Origin: Conoideocrella luteorostrata
Taxonomy: Eukaryota; Ascomycota; Sordariomycetes; Hypocreales; Clavicipitaceae
Reading direction: 5' to 3'
Length of the DNA stretch: 64,000 bases
Assembly (NCBI GenBank): GCA_032433595.1
Contig: JASWJB010000060.1
Span: 62,001-126,000 of the forward strand
Part shown: piece after piece, positions 11,510-23,296 of the stretch
Layout of the letters: each line of letters begins with the position of its first letter
Numbering within the stretch: position 1 is the first letter of the stretch
Position numbers and translations under genes: made by a program
The notes under the pieces: model-generated
What the model was told of the DNA's origin: nothing
What the model saw: only the letters and a program-made list of their open reading frames with translations
Databases searched by the model: none

Positions 11510-13019
11510 ATGAGGTCATTCCTCCCTCCAGCGGTCACGGCCCTGTTGGTGACTGCCAGCTTGACGGCCGTCCACGGCGCTTCTCAGTTCGCCATCGACT
11601 CTGAAGGTACGGAACCCTTTTCGTTCCTCTCAAACATGTTCGTATGTATTCCCCCGTGGGGCGTGTGCTGATGGGCCATTCCAGACGCCATCAAAAAAAC
11701 CGCCAGCACTCTCGCCTGGGACATGATGCAATACTACAGGGGAAACTTGACGGGGGCCACGCCTGGCATTCTTCCCGGCCCTCCACCCGATGGAGACTAC
11801 TACTGGTGGGAGGGCGGTGCCATGTGGGGGACTTTGATCGACTATTGGGCTTGGACTGGTGATTCAAGCTATAATGATGAGATTATGGCCGCCATGCAGT
11901 TCCAGGTCGGCAAGGACAAGGACTACCAGCCTGCCAACTTTACAATCTCGCTCGGAAACGATGACCAAGCCTTTTGGGGCATGTCCGCCTTGCTTGCCGC
12001 TGAGTTAAAGTTCCCCGATCCGCCGCCGGATAAGCCGCAGTGGTTGGCCCTCGCCCAGGCCGTCTTCAACACACAGGCCAGTCCCGACCGTCACGACAGC
12101 GAATGTGGCGGCGGGCTGCATTGGCAGGTCCCTCGCACGAATAAGGGGTATAATTACAAGAACAGCATCGCCAACGGCTGTTTCTTTAACCTTGGCGCTC
12201 GGCTCTACCGCTACACGGGCAATAAGACGTACTCGGATTGGGCTGTCAAAACGTGGGATTGGATGGAGAAGGTTGGTTTCCTCGACCTCTCGACATACGC
12301 CATCTACGACGGCGGCCACACCACCGAGGACTGCAAGGACATCAACAAGGCTGAATTCTCTTATAATAATGGTGTCTTTGCTCAGGGCGCAGCGTTTATG
12401 TACAATGCGGTGAGTGGGAGTGTTCGGAACGTTTTTGACGGCGTACTTTTTGCGCTGACTTTTGTAGACCAAAGACCCTGTTTGGAAGAACAGGACCGAG
12501 AGGTTGGTCGCCCACGGCCTCAGGACCTTCTTCCCCAACGGCATCGCCGTCGAGATCTCGTGCGAAGGCGGCGGCACCTGCAACACCGACATGCTCACCT
12601 TCAAGGGCTTCATCCACCGCTGGTACTCGGTCATCGCCCAGATGGTCCCCACCACTTATCAAACAGTGTCTCCCATCCTCACCAAGTCGGCTGCTGCTTC
12701 GATCAAGCAATGCACCGGCGGTGCTTTCGGACGTCAATGCGGCTTCAAGTGGGCGAGCGGTAGGTATGATGGCATGACGGGCGCCGGGCAGCAGATGAGT
12801 GTGCTCGGGGCTGTGTCGTCGCAGCTCGTCGGCAAGCCCCCAGTCACAGAGAAGACGGGCGGCACTTCCAAAGGCAACCCGAATGCCGGCTCTGGCGGAG
12901 ACCGCTCGCTCAATCGTGATCGGGCCCCCGTCACGACGGGCGATCGGGTCGGCGCTGGGATACTGACGTTTGTTGTGCTAGGCTCTGCGTGTAGTATTTT
13001 TGGCCTGATGTCGGTTTAG
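11510..13019 (+). CDS. GH76 mannan endo-1,6-alpha-mannosidase (Dcw1/Dfg5-like), GPI-anchored
   Basis: Cell-wall enzyme of glycoside hydrolase family 76, thought to process alpha-1,6-mannan on GPI proteins and crosslink them to the wall. Exons 11510-11606, 11685-12409 and 12468-13019 give 457 residues. The signal peptide is hydrophobic to about residue 23 (ends VHGA). The catalytic Asp pair sits in NDDQAFWGM (about residues 125-126). Other family blocks are YWWEGGAMWG, CGGGLHWQV and YNNGVFAQGAAFMYNA. The C-terminus has a Ser/Gly-rich spacer and a terminal hydrophobic segment (GILTFVVLGSACSIFGLMSV) fitting a GPI signal. Its length matches the family. Intron 2 falls right after FMYNA, a conserved block. 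No anomalies. Confidence 0.94.
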
Positions 13020-14047
13020 CAAGTAATGGATTTACGGGATATGACTCATTGGATATTAACGTAGCGAACAATGCAACCATAATTAGTTTTTTTCCTCTCT
13101 CTCTCCAGACTGGTTCCATATTTTCGTGCGCGGGCGTGTTGATGGGATACCGAGATGGTATGAGACGTACGGAGTAGCTAAGCAGTGGAAGATTTGGAAT
13201 CATCCACAAGCCCTGATTGCTGTGGCGGCGGAAGCAACGCTAGCCTCCCGCTGTGAGGATCGCCATCGTAGTAGCTTCGGCAGCAACGCAGCGCTGACAC
13301 TAGCGCTGCAACCAGACTAACGACGTAGCGGGAAGCAATGGCGGGCCCTAACCAGATGCTGTCTGGTCGGGCGTCTTGGATTTAGCCGTCGACATGCCAC
13401 TGCTAAAAGTGGTTTGCTACTACGGAGTGCTCCGTAGCTACTCAGTAGGCACTCCGCGAATCCGAAGTGCTAGTGTGTTACTCCGTACGGAGTACCCCGT
13501 GGATAGTTGGCGAGCTCGTCGACTGCGTCGGAAGAGCCGGTGGAATTTTAGTATCCCGCAACAACGGTGTTGCGATAAGACATGAAGCATGCCGCTGCAG
13601 CACCGCGTAGTAGAGTAGCTACATGCGTAGAAGGTTAAAGTGAAACAGCAGTGCAAACTTCGAGAAAGTAGTCCTAGGCCCAGTTGGGCGCTGCATGACA
13701 GACGAGAGCCTGCCCCACTGATACTCACCTTTGTAGTGAAACAATGCTTTGAACTTTAAAATCTTCTCGCGCAAGCAGTCATCCCACTTTATTGGCTCGG
13801 CAAAATGGCCGCCATGATCGGCTTGTCCGGCGGGTTTTCCCCAGGAAGGGAATCAACGAAAGCCTATTGGATGCGCAGTCCAACACCTATTGGACCTGCC
13901 CAGCTTTATGCACTGCACTTGATACGATGTCGCCCGGGTTTATCACTGCAATGCGGTCTGTCCGATGCGTGGTTTCATACTTTTAAATCTTAATTAAATC
14001 TCAGGTCAGACGTTGGTATATATAAGCTGTAGTCGGGTGTCGATGCC
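13020..14047. other. Intergenic region with TACGGAGTA palindromes
   Basis: Carries a perfect 16-bp palindrome TACTCCGTACGGAGTA at 13479-13494 and an interrupted one, TACGGAG-TG-CTCCGTA, at 13421-13436. No gene is supported. Confidence 0.5.
14017..14026 (+). promoter_or_regulatory. TATA-box-like element upstream of a 177-codon ORF
   Basis: TATATATAAG lies 22-31 bp before the ATG at 14048. The short spacing makes it a possible but unproven core promoter. Confidence 0.3.
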
Positions 14048-14581
14048 GTGTGTTGTGATCTCAATCCACCGTCAGAAATTTTTGAGAAACAACATCGCTG
14101 GTCGAGAATATACTCTTGGATCTTCCTCACACGCACGCACACTTTACGCGAGCAATCAGCCGACACCTGTTTCTTTCCCAGTCTGCTCGAACGTATTACA
14201 GATTCTCATTCTGTCCACGCGCCCTCAGGAAAGACACAACGCGGTATGCCATCGTCGTTGACATTCTCCCCGGCAATGCATAACGAGTCCAGCGGATTGC
14301 ACTGGGATGACCGCTCGTCTACACGGAAGAGGGGTATCTTCAGCCGCCTTACTTGGCTTTTTTCGATCCGATGTCGATCGGGTGAATACAACACGGAAGG
14401 CACGATTAAATGCATTAATATCTCGAGTCCTATTATGACACCCGCTCAGTACGATGCTTCTGCTCGAAACCCAGACAGCAACCTAGATCTTATCCATCAA
14501 CATGATCTGCACTCGAGGCGTCTATCACACCTGAAGCAAAATCGCGTACAGGATAACGACGATGAATATTATTGGGGCTGA
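14048..14581 (+). CDS. Hypothetical 177-residue ORF, weakly supported
   Basis: Uninterrupted frame of 177 codons. I recognise no domain. The sequence is hydrophilic, rich in Ser, Arg and His, with no signal peptide or membrane segment, and ends in an acidic-aromatic tail. A TATA-like element precedes it. An inner ATG at the MPSSLTFSPAMHNE block (14247) could be the start instead. With no family match it could be a chance frame; length and the upstream TATA element are the only support. Confidence 0.25.
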   Translation: MCCDLNPPSEIFEKQHRWSRIYSWIFLTRTHTLREQSADTCFFPSLLERITDSHSVHAPSGKTQRGMPSSLTFSPAMHNESSGLHWDDRSSTRKRGIFSRLTWLFSIRCRSGEYNTEGTIKCINISSPIMTPAQYDASARNPDSNLDLIHQHDLHSRRLSHLKQNRVQDNDDEYYWG

Positions 14582-15108
14582 TTTCCACACCCGCATCAGG
14601 CTTAACAGAGGCGCGCTGATTGAGATCACGCCCCAATCCGTTTACATTTTGAGTTGTCTCGTTGACCCTGCTCAGCAAACGCATGCGTGGCGCTGTGTGT
14701 CGGTTGTCGGTTAGTGGACGGGGAAAAGAATATAGAATATACCCAGGGAAACAAAAGGAATTGCATAATAGAGAGAATTTAGTCTCACTATCGCGGATAG
14801 CTTAGGTTAAAAGCATACTCGCTGACACAATGTAAGAATTAGAATAGACTTGATGGGCTTGCGGTATTATGAAACATTTGGGATATTAAAAATTAAAGGC
14901 AGTTCAACCTATAGAACAAACTTGAGCTCTTCACAGAGCGCTTCACCTGTACAATCTTGTTACGTTAAAACCTCGCCGAGGTCTACATAATGAGTTTCAG
15001 CTATACCTCGCTAAGCAACTGTAAGCGTGGACTGATAAACTGATTAAGAGCAAATTGGACATTAGGGAGGCAAGTAGGAACACTGCAAACGACTTGATTT
15101 CCGCTACC
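14582..15108. other. Intergenic region downstream of receptor gene
   Basis: AT-rich, no supported gene; likely holds the 3' end of the minus-strand receptor transcript. Confidence 0.4.
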
Positions 15109-16489
15109 TTACACATTTCGTCCCTGCAACTCTATATAATTGTCCTTACTAATGATTTCATGAGAGGAGCTTTGATCCCAAGGCTGAGACAATATAACAG
15201 TTTTTGTAGTGGCTTCGTAACTCCTTGGAGAAGGCGAGCTATCCCGGTAAGGTATAGGCCCGTGGGAGTTGATATTCGAGCCTGGACTCGTAATTTTGAT
15301 CTTACTTTCCCTTTTTATCTGTTGGAAAAATCGTGGGAAGAAGGGAAGACAGCTGGCTATGATCACGGTACTAAATTCGGCAAGGCTGAGAGAGGGAAAA
15401 AGTCAGCGATGGATAATAATGATTGCGGAGGAGAGACATACGCCCACAGCCCGACAGGTGAGATCGCCCAAGTAATATCTTCCGTCAGTGCAAGCTGGAC
15501 GCTGTAATAAAGTCTTATGATGCTTGAAACACATCCGCTAGGAGAAGTTAGTAAAAAAGCCCAATTGGAAACATAAGGGAGCCCCCACGAACAACAAACC
15601 CATTGCGAAGAACGCCCCGACTCTAATCTTTTTCTTTAATGGTATTTTGAGTGACCAAATAACAAAAAGTGGGAGGAAAAGTATGGAGATGTCCGAGATG
15701 ATATTACACGCGGACGTGGCTAAAATCGATCCATTCGTTGAGATGCACACTCCGGGGAGAGAAGGATTTGTAATTTTGCCTCTTGGTACACACGCGAAGA
15801 CAAAAGCAAAGAACATGGAGGTGTAGAAGAAGCCGTTGAGCACAATAAGCATTGAGAAAGACCATGACGCAAAGTTTTTATGCGTTCCTTCAAATATGCG
15901 TTTCAGAGTTAACAATATCGCAACTTTGGCTGCAAACATGACAGGACCGTAGAGCACTTCTAAAATATTAGCGAGCTGAACGGCATCATGTTAGTGTATC
16001 TGTCCAACACAAGATAGAATGTTCAGGTAGATTTCGAACCAAAGCTACTCTTAACACGCCAGTAACGGAAACATTCCATTGATGCTTTCCCTGGCCGGCA
16101 TTACCAGCTGTGATCATGACGATACTGAAAGCGTGGAACCCTAACTGCCCAGATGGTCAGAACACCGCTGCATTCTATTGAGGTAGCCGTGAGAAATAAA
16201 CCTACCCCGGCGAACACCAGTAGATCTTCCAAGAGTGAGAGAAGAGTTAGGATTACTCAACACTAGAGAAAGGTTCAAACATCCACTCACAGTCTTCAAC
16301 TTGCGTTTTCTTGAGAATAGCAAGCTGGGTGTAGAGACGTATACCTATGCATGTTGTTATCAACACCATGCAGGTCGTCGATATGCCAACCAAGAGAGGC
16401 TGCCTGGTAAAGGGATCAATCAGGTTCGGCACAACGCCTTCAGGCGGCATAAGCGCCGGTGTCGTATCTGGGTCATAGTTTGGCTCCAT
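15109..16489 (-). CDS. Rhodopsin-domain (PTH11-like) integral membrane protein
   Basis: Seven-helix fungal membrane protein of the rhodopsin-domain/PTH11-related class (PF20684 type), candidate surface sensor. Six exons on the minus strand: 16489-16291, 16225-16146, 16090-16058, 15975-15593, 15537-15442 and 15385-15109; they total 1068 nt, giving 355 residues with consistent phases. Diagnostic blocks: KKTQVEDY (first loop), GKHQWNVSVTG (an 11-residue exon), NILEVLYGPVMFAAK, KIRVGAFFAMGLFGCVSSIIRLYYS, EDITWAISPVGLWALAE. The cytosolic tail is Ser/Pro-rich. The receptor is only visible after splicing; unspliced, the frame stops early at the fourth intron. One intron starts with the less usual GTTCGT. 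The start at MEPNYDP is preferred; an ATG 147 nt upstream is in frame but adds a Cys-rich leader untypical of the family. Confidence 0.88.
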
Positions 16490-17060
16490 GCTGTGAGACG
16501 AAAGAAGGGCGTAGTGCAAGTTGCTACAGAACAGACAATTGTGGATATTGGAGTGAACCTGCCACATAAAATATATAATGAGGTGCAAGCAAAAATACAC
16601 CCTGCGACACGTCACATTTTTGTTTCTTGCCCCCAAACTTGTGACTGCAGAATAGTGGAGTTACGAGCCGTGTCTCGCAAGCTTCGTCCCGCGATGTGGC
16701 GCCTTTTCCGCGAGGACCGTGATACTAGTAAGGATGCATTAAAAGCAGTGGGTATTTTACCGACGCGAGTGGGCTCGCTCGTCAGCACCTCCTACTTTTG
16801 GATTTCATGACGGACCAGTACTGTCTCACGACATGCACAAGAACCATGCAGAAATCCTATGACGGGTCAAAGTCATAGATCCCTGGGTAATATTATGCAA
16901 TAATGATAACCCAACAGCCATCCTATTTCTTCATTTTATGCCATGTAATTCCGTCTAGTTCCATCCTAGATATCTCAACCGAGAAGCCCTTGCAACCTGC
17001 AGCGTCACTCTTGCAATCTGAAGCACCGGACCAATGGCTGACGAAAGCCACCTGCATCCG
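16490..17060. other. Intergenic region between receptor and UbiA genes
   Basis: No supported gene; promoter side of the receptor and 3' side of the UbiA-type gene. Confidence 0.4.
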
Positions 17061-18138
17061 CTAAGCTGCACCACAGCTGGTCTTGTCTTCTGCGAGAAAA
17101 TGCTTAACGGCAGGTAGCGCGTACAGAGACAACGTCCAGAAGCACCAAATTTGGAATGTTTGCTTATCAGCTTTTATGGATCGGAGCCACAATGTGCGAA
17201 TGCTGACCGAGCCACCCACCGCTACCGGAACCACATAACCCGTCCACGGTAGGTCCCAGAACCTGGGACAGAGAAATGACCAAGTAGTGACCGTGAGCGC
17301 CGTGACCCATCGGGTTGGGTGATCACCTATGACGAGAGGCAGCGTGCGCCGTCCTCGGACCCGATCCCCCTCTCGATCGTGCATATCCTGCGTATGGACT
17401 GTCGTGAATATTACCATCCCGATCACAAGAAACCACAGCGTAGCATTACTGTTGAGATAGTGGTGTCGGCTACCCATTGATACAAGGCTTGCACCTAACC
17501 CAAACGTTGAGAATCCCAGACTGTTGATTAGATTGCGCGTGAAAACTCGCTCAGAACCGCCCAAGTCATTGTATCCATAGCCCAAAACCAGCCCCATAAT
17601 ACAAGGAAGTGTGGTACTCATAGTGTAACTTACGACGAACTCAGCGGCAAACAAGGTGTACATCAGCCTTGTAGCCTGCACCGGAGTCAATCTTTGCGCG
17701 GGCAAAGGCCGCCAGCCCTTGCCAATTTTGTCTTCCATGATGGCTTCAGGACGACGCTGATTGTTGATACAAAACGGAAGCAGCATAATCCAAGTCCAGA
17801 AGACAACTAGCGGAATGCGTTTCAAGATGCGAGTCTCGGAAGCTGAGTTGTTTGGGTTGTTCGAAGTAAGACAAGGCCCCGAAAGGGCGTTGAAAACACC
17901 CCAGAGAGACGTCGGAACTATGATTGTCTTTATGTCACTGAAGGTGAAGAGCCAGATAGTGTTCAGGTGATAGATTGCCGTATCGTACAGCTGCAAAGCG
18001 TTCAGAATCTCAAATATGGTCAGTAAACTTCTCAATAATGGCTAGTAGTTGGGCAAATACCAGCCATACCACGGCGCTATTCTTGTTTCCCTTCTTGACT
18101 TGTTCCTTGCTCCGGACCAGCACTGTGTTATTGGTCAT
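17061..18138 (-). CDS. UbiA-superfamily membrane prenyltransferase / terpene-cyclase-like protein
   Basis: Exons 18138-18070 and 17990-17061 (phase 0) give 332 residues. The protein is polytopic. The first polar motif reads NNQRRPEAIMEDKIGKGWRPLP, the N-Q...ED...WRPLP variant rather than the classic NDxxDxxxD. The second reads HTQDMHDREGDRVRGRRTLP, equivalent to the DxxD motif with a GR-TLP tail. Both bind prenyl diphosphate through magnesium in this superfamily. This variant is seen in fungal PT_UbiA_3-type proteins, which include the fumagillin-pathway membrane bergamotene synthase; whether this one transfers a prenyl group or cyclises one is unresolved. It is divergently oriented to the A-T-R reductase 1.9 kb away, suggesting a shared pathway. 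Without the first exon the protein would start with a poor leader (MRSLLTIFEILN). Confidence 0.85.
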
Positions 18139-20052
18139 GACGGGCAGAGTGATTTCAGAATCATTGGTTATGAATTGGTTCAAAACGCGGGTGGGTCGTT
18201 AGGTAAGATGAAGAACGGCTTGAGAAAATGAAAAGCTTTACCTAAACCTAAACAACTCCCCACAATAAGCCGGATTGAGCTCGCTTAAAACTTGTAGGCA
18301 TTAGCTGTCATTCTAGCCGCAGTCTAACACGGCTGAAACGCAGTAACGATGATATTGATTACTTAGAAATCTCGTTTTATTGCGATAATTGCAAGTAACT
18401 AAACTCTACCCTAGATGTTAATGAAGTCGTCGGATGGGCAGTCGTTATTGGTATTTAGAGCCATTTAATGATAATCCATCGCAGAGAAGTGACGGTCGCA
18501 GACCTTTAGGCAAATCATGATTATTTCTCTCCTACCACCACAGCAACTATCTGTACTGTGTAATGACACATCTTTCTTATTTTTCCTACAAATTCGCGTC
18601 TTAGAGCAATGCTATTGCAGCTTCATGAAGCGGGAGCTGGACCCCTTGAAGATTTACCTTGTCGAAGACTCACCCCAGCCTTCTACGCTTCCTGCGCGAA
18701 GTCTTGGGACTAGTGATGCATCCAAGGCCATCGGGGGGAGAATACTACGCAGCAAACAAACTCTCCATTATGGGGTAGTAGCGAGCACAAATCGAGGAAA
18801 AAGACAGAATCTATAAAGATGGCCAGAGATTTAAGACCGTCAACAATACAGTGCTAACTCGTCGCTACTAAGCAACGGGATACATGAGACGTCTTGCCCT
18901 TCCCTTGGCTATGTCAGAGCCCCAGTCGTGACATACCTGCACTGGTAGGGCGGTCGTTATCAGCAAGCCAGATTCATTAGCAAGCCGGAGACATTTGCAG
19001 GTCGGACACTTTTTGATGATAGACATGTTCGCTCGCCATAGAAACGATCTTCCCGACGACAGAACAGTGAAGTAGAGAGCCATCTCAATAAATTTATGTC
19101 AAAGATAATGCGAGTGCAGATATCGTTGTTGTGTCATAGTCACGTAGCTAGGCAAAAACGTATGGGAACTCTCTGTATTGCACTGAAGGTTGCCTCGCAT
19201 AATTGTGCGATCGTAAGCGTGGGGGTTTACTAGCGACTCGCTGAGGTCGCGCAGAGTTGGCCGTGGCTGACCCATGATGGCGGTGCGCGCCTCGCGCCAC
19301 CTTACAATCGTGATAGGTGTCTGTTCAGAAATCGCGGAATAAAGCCGGTTTAATCACCATAATTGACAGACCAGACCTTGATTAGGCCGGCGTGCGCCTA
19401 ATAAAACGCTTAATACGGACGAAGAAGCTGTTATTTACTGTTATTTAAACCGTGTTGATAGTGCAAATCTCGCCAAGGTATTCAAAGCCGCTCCCACTGG
19501 TTCCATCAGGTGTTTTTTGTTCGCCACAGCCCGACCAGTGCGGCTTAATAACTGAGGGTCCTCAATTGTTATGACCAAAGATGACGGGCTGTGCATCTCT
19601 ATCGTTACAACAGCGATGTCACATGACATCCATTTTCCTCCTTTGGTCTATTATTATTGCATTAAATCAGGCCACTAAATGAGGGGTAATCCGACTAACC
19701 CAGTGTAGTGGTTTGCTGACCGAATCTGTGGGCCAGACCAAGTTTTCCTTACTAGTACAACCGGATAACGCGGAATATGGTAGTAGCCGAATAGGATGCG
19801 GGGTGTCTAAAAATAAGACAACGCAGTGTCTGGCTCTGAGACCGTACATCTCGTCCATGTCATGTTTGCAAGGATCACGTGAATATATGTATAAAATACA
19901 GGCTAGGGAGGACCTCAGTATCATTCATTGTGTGATATGCTTTCATGTAAGGCTCATCATAAACTGCCCCATTAGCACCATATTACTACTTGATTTAACA
20001 AAGTGTAATCATTTGTAATTCTTATTTTACATCTACATCATATAGACAAAAA
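18139..20052. other. 1.9-kb divergent intergenic region between UbiA-type and NRPS-like genes
   Basis: No supported gene in either strand. As the shared upstream region of two divergent biosynthetic genes it may hold common control sites; none is identified with confidence. Confidence 0.45.
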
Positions 20053-23000
20053 GTGGTTCGATGCGAGATGGCCTCAGCTATGGACCCCACGTCGTTGCCT
20101 CTTCAAGGGTCGCGTCAGCTTCACCAAACTCTAGATTATCTGGCTGCCACATCGCCACGTCGACTTTTTGCGACTATTCCAAAGACCTCGGACATCTCAG
20201 ATGGCTTTCGTGAAATATACTTTTGCGATATGGCGCGGTGTTCTAACGTCGCCGCGCGATGGATCCAGGATCAATTTGGCTCCAGTCAGTCATTCCAGAC
20301 GCTGAGCTTCATTGGTATACCCGACCTCCGTGGCGTGGCCGTATTCTTCGGGGCCATTAAGTGCGGCTACAAAGTAAGTCCTTGTTTTCCTTCATAAAGA
20401 TATATGAGAGGCTTATACCTAGGCAGGTTCTCTTTCCATCACCTCGGAACCCTCCCTCAACAAACGCATCTTTGCTGGAACAGACGCAATGCAAGTTTGT
20501 AATACATGCCACGGAAGTGAACCCTATTGTAAAGCAGCTTGAAGCTGAAACAGATGGAGTTCGGTTTGTCGTCTGTCCATCCTTTCAGGACATGCTAGAA
20601 GGAAACCCTGATCCCTTCGTATACAAGCAGAACTCTTGGACGGTGGCCAAGAATAATCCTGTTGTGGTTTTGCATTCATCTGGCTCAACAGGTATTCCCA
20701 AACCGATTACTATGACCCATGGCTCGTTTTCAATCCTCGATAATGAGCGAAACCTCCATAGGGTTCCTGGTCGCAAGAACCGCGACTTCTCCATCTGGGA
20801 CTTCTCTGGCGGTGGCAGATTCTACCATATATTTCCGTATTTTCATCTTGCCGGATTTCTTTCCAATGTTGGTTCGTAGTACCTCTCAGATCCTCTTTCT
20901 ATTTTATTGACTAAACAAATCTAGTAAATCCTATATTTACGGAGGCATCGAGCCCAGTTCTTGGTCCGCCGCTACAGCAGCCTAGCGGAAATCTGCTAAG
21001 GGAAATTATGAAGTCACTGCCACTTCGAGCCCTTTACATTCCGCCTGCAATTGCTGAGCAACTACTCCAGGAGGCTAATAGCATTGATTTATTTAAAAAA
21101 CTTGACTTTGTATGCTACACTGGGGCTCCATTTTCACCTGGAGCGGGTCGGAAGCTTTCTGAAGTTACGGAGCTCGTGTCACTCTACGGCTCGACGGAAG
21201 CATTCCAGGTCCCTCAACTTGTTCCCTCCAAAGAAGACTGGTCCTTCATGGAGTGGAACCCCTGCTTTAAGCTTGAAATGCAGCCTTCTACGGACGAAGA
21301 AGGTGCTTTTGAGCTTGTATTATTTGCAGATTCTAGCACAAAGTCCATGTCCGCCCTTAATCATAACCTCCCAGGAATATCGGAGTGGCGAACCAAGGAT
21401 CTTTTTAAGCCACATCCAGATAAGCCCAACCTTTGGCGATATTTTGGCCGCCGGGATGATATAATTGTTTTATCTAACGGCGAAAAGTTCAACCCAATAC
21501 CATTTGAACTCGAGTTACAAGCACACCCGCTAGTGGCTGGTGCACTTGTTGTTGGCTATGGCAAAGTTTACGCAATACTCCTGATTGAGGCTAAACCGAC
21601 GGTGAACGAGGAGGCATTATCGGCCGATTCTATTTGGCCCCAGGTGGCAGAAGCGAACAAACTGATACCCAGCTACGGACGAATCTCTCGATCTCATATA
21701 ATCATCACAAACAGACCATTCGAACGTGCTGGAAAGGGGACCATTGTTCGAAAACTCACGGAAAAAAAGTTTGAGACCGATATTGCCGAGCTATATATGA
21801 CTACTAAAAGTCCAAGTAAACAAGATAATCCTATTCTAGCCACCAATTTTACCGAAGAGACAGTATCTGAGTTCGTTCATCTAGCTGTTATTTCGGCCTT
21901 CCCAACCGCGGCGGCAATAGCAGACACTGAGGACCTCTATTCTCATGGCTTCGATTCTCTTAGCACCACGCAGCTGGTGACAACTCTTCGGGGTGGCCTC
22001 GGAGCATATGCCACCTCGGTAAATCTTGCCTGGATTAACCCGAATATGATATACCGATTTCCAACAATCCGACAGCTGGCAAAAGTTGTTGGTGACTTCC
22101 TCAAACATGAAATCACTCCTAGTGAAAAGCGCCTTGAGGATCGGTTCTCTACAATGGACCAATTTCGGGGAAGATATACGTGTGATCTTCCACAAACTCC
22201 CAAGTTTGCATTTTCGAGACCATCTCCGGGAATCACTATTGCGCTAACAGGGTCTACCGGCTCTCTCGGGTCATCTATCTTAGCTTCGTTGTTAAAATCA
22301 GCTAATGTGGATCGAGTGTTTTGTCTTAATCGAGGCCTGGATGCACCATCTCGACAAAAAAAGAATCTAGCTGAGCTGGGAGTTACCGAGATGAATGATG
22401 CAAGACTCTGCTTTATGACTATCAATCTTGCTAAACCACATCTCGGTCTCTCATCAAAAGACCACGCGCTTCTTCTTGAACAGACAGATATTATTATTCA
22501 CAATGCCTGGCGCGTGGACTTTAATTTATCACTGCAGTCCTTTGCAGAGCCGTATTTGCATAGTGTAAGGACTGTAGTGGATCTTAGCGCGGCAAGTCAA
22601 AAACACGCACGGATCTGTTTTATCTCATCCGTCTCATCAATGATGGGCTCAGGATCCTCGGTGCCAGAGTTGGTGCCAGAAGACTATTCTATGTCCATGC
22701 AACTTGGATACTCAGAGTCAAAGTGTGTCGCTGAAATGATCCTAGCAGAAGCCAACAGAATTTCATCCACGCCTATCACTATCTTGCGGGTTGGGCAGGT
22801 GGCCGGTGGAACCAACCCTCAAGCACCGCTTTGGCCAGCTCAGGAATGGATATACCCGGTGATAAAGGCATCTCGCAGTCTGGGTATGATTCCCATGAGT
22901 CATTTCCCAATCAACTGGGTGCCCATCGATCTAGCTTCCTTGGTGATCGCAGAACTAGTTTTGTCACCCTCAAGAAAAACATTCGACGTCTATAACATTG

Positions 23001-23296
23001 TGAATCCTCAGGAAGTTTCATGGAGTTTGCTTGCTGAAGTGCTGAAAAAACGATTTGGCTCTAATAATAATGTTATTCCATGGGAGAAATGGGCAGTAGA
23101 GGCCCGAAAGATGACGTCTCTGATGGAAGATCCAATGTTGGAACCAGCGCTCAAATTAGTGGACGAAATGGTGAAAGTGCCTAGTGAAATTAGTTTCTCA
23201 ACTGAAAAAGCTATAGCTGCAAGTCCTACCATGGCTACCATGAAGGCTATTGACGAAAATTTGCTATGCTCTTGGCTAGAGCAGTGGGGATTCTGA
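20053..23296 (+). CDS. NRPS-like carboxylic acid reductase, A-T-R domains
   Basis: Adenylation-thiolation-reductase enzyme that activates a carboxylic acid, loads it on phosphopantetheine and releases it by NADPH reduction, usually as an aldehyde. Exons 20053-20373, 20427-20871 and 20925-23296 give 1045 residues; an inner ATG at 20080 or 20068 is possible. A-domain motifs: HSSGSTGIPKP (about residue 190), YGSTE, the WRTKDLF block, GRRDDIIVLSNGEKF and GKGTIVRK. Thiolation site: GFDSL with Ser at about residue 600. Reductase: TGSTGSLGSS (NADPH-binding glycine motif, about 697) and YSESK (catalytic Tyr-Lys, about 850). No condensation domain is present. The family prefers aryl or keto acids; the actual substrate cannot be told. 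Divergent from the UbiA-type gene. Confidence 0.95.

Noticed and set aside
12005..12655. 216-codon minus-strand ORF
   Set aside because: It lies antisense to the GH76 gene, which has catalytic residues and consistent introns.
15055..15507. 150-codon plus-strand ORF
   Set aside because: It is antisense to the last exons of the rhodopsin-domain gene, whose spliced frame matches family motifs throughout.
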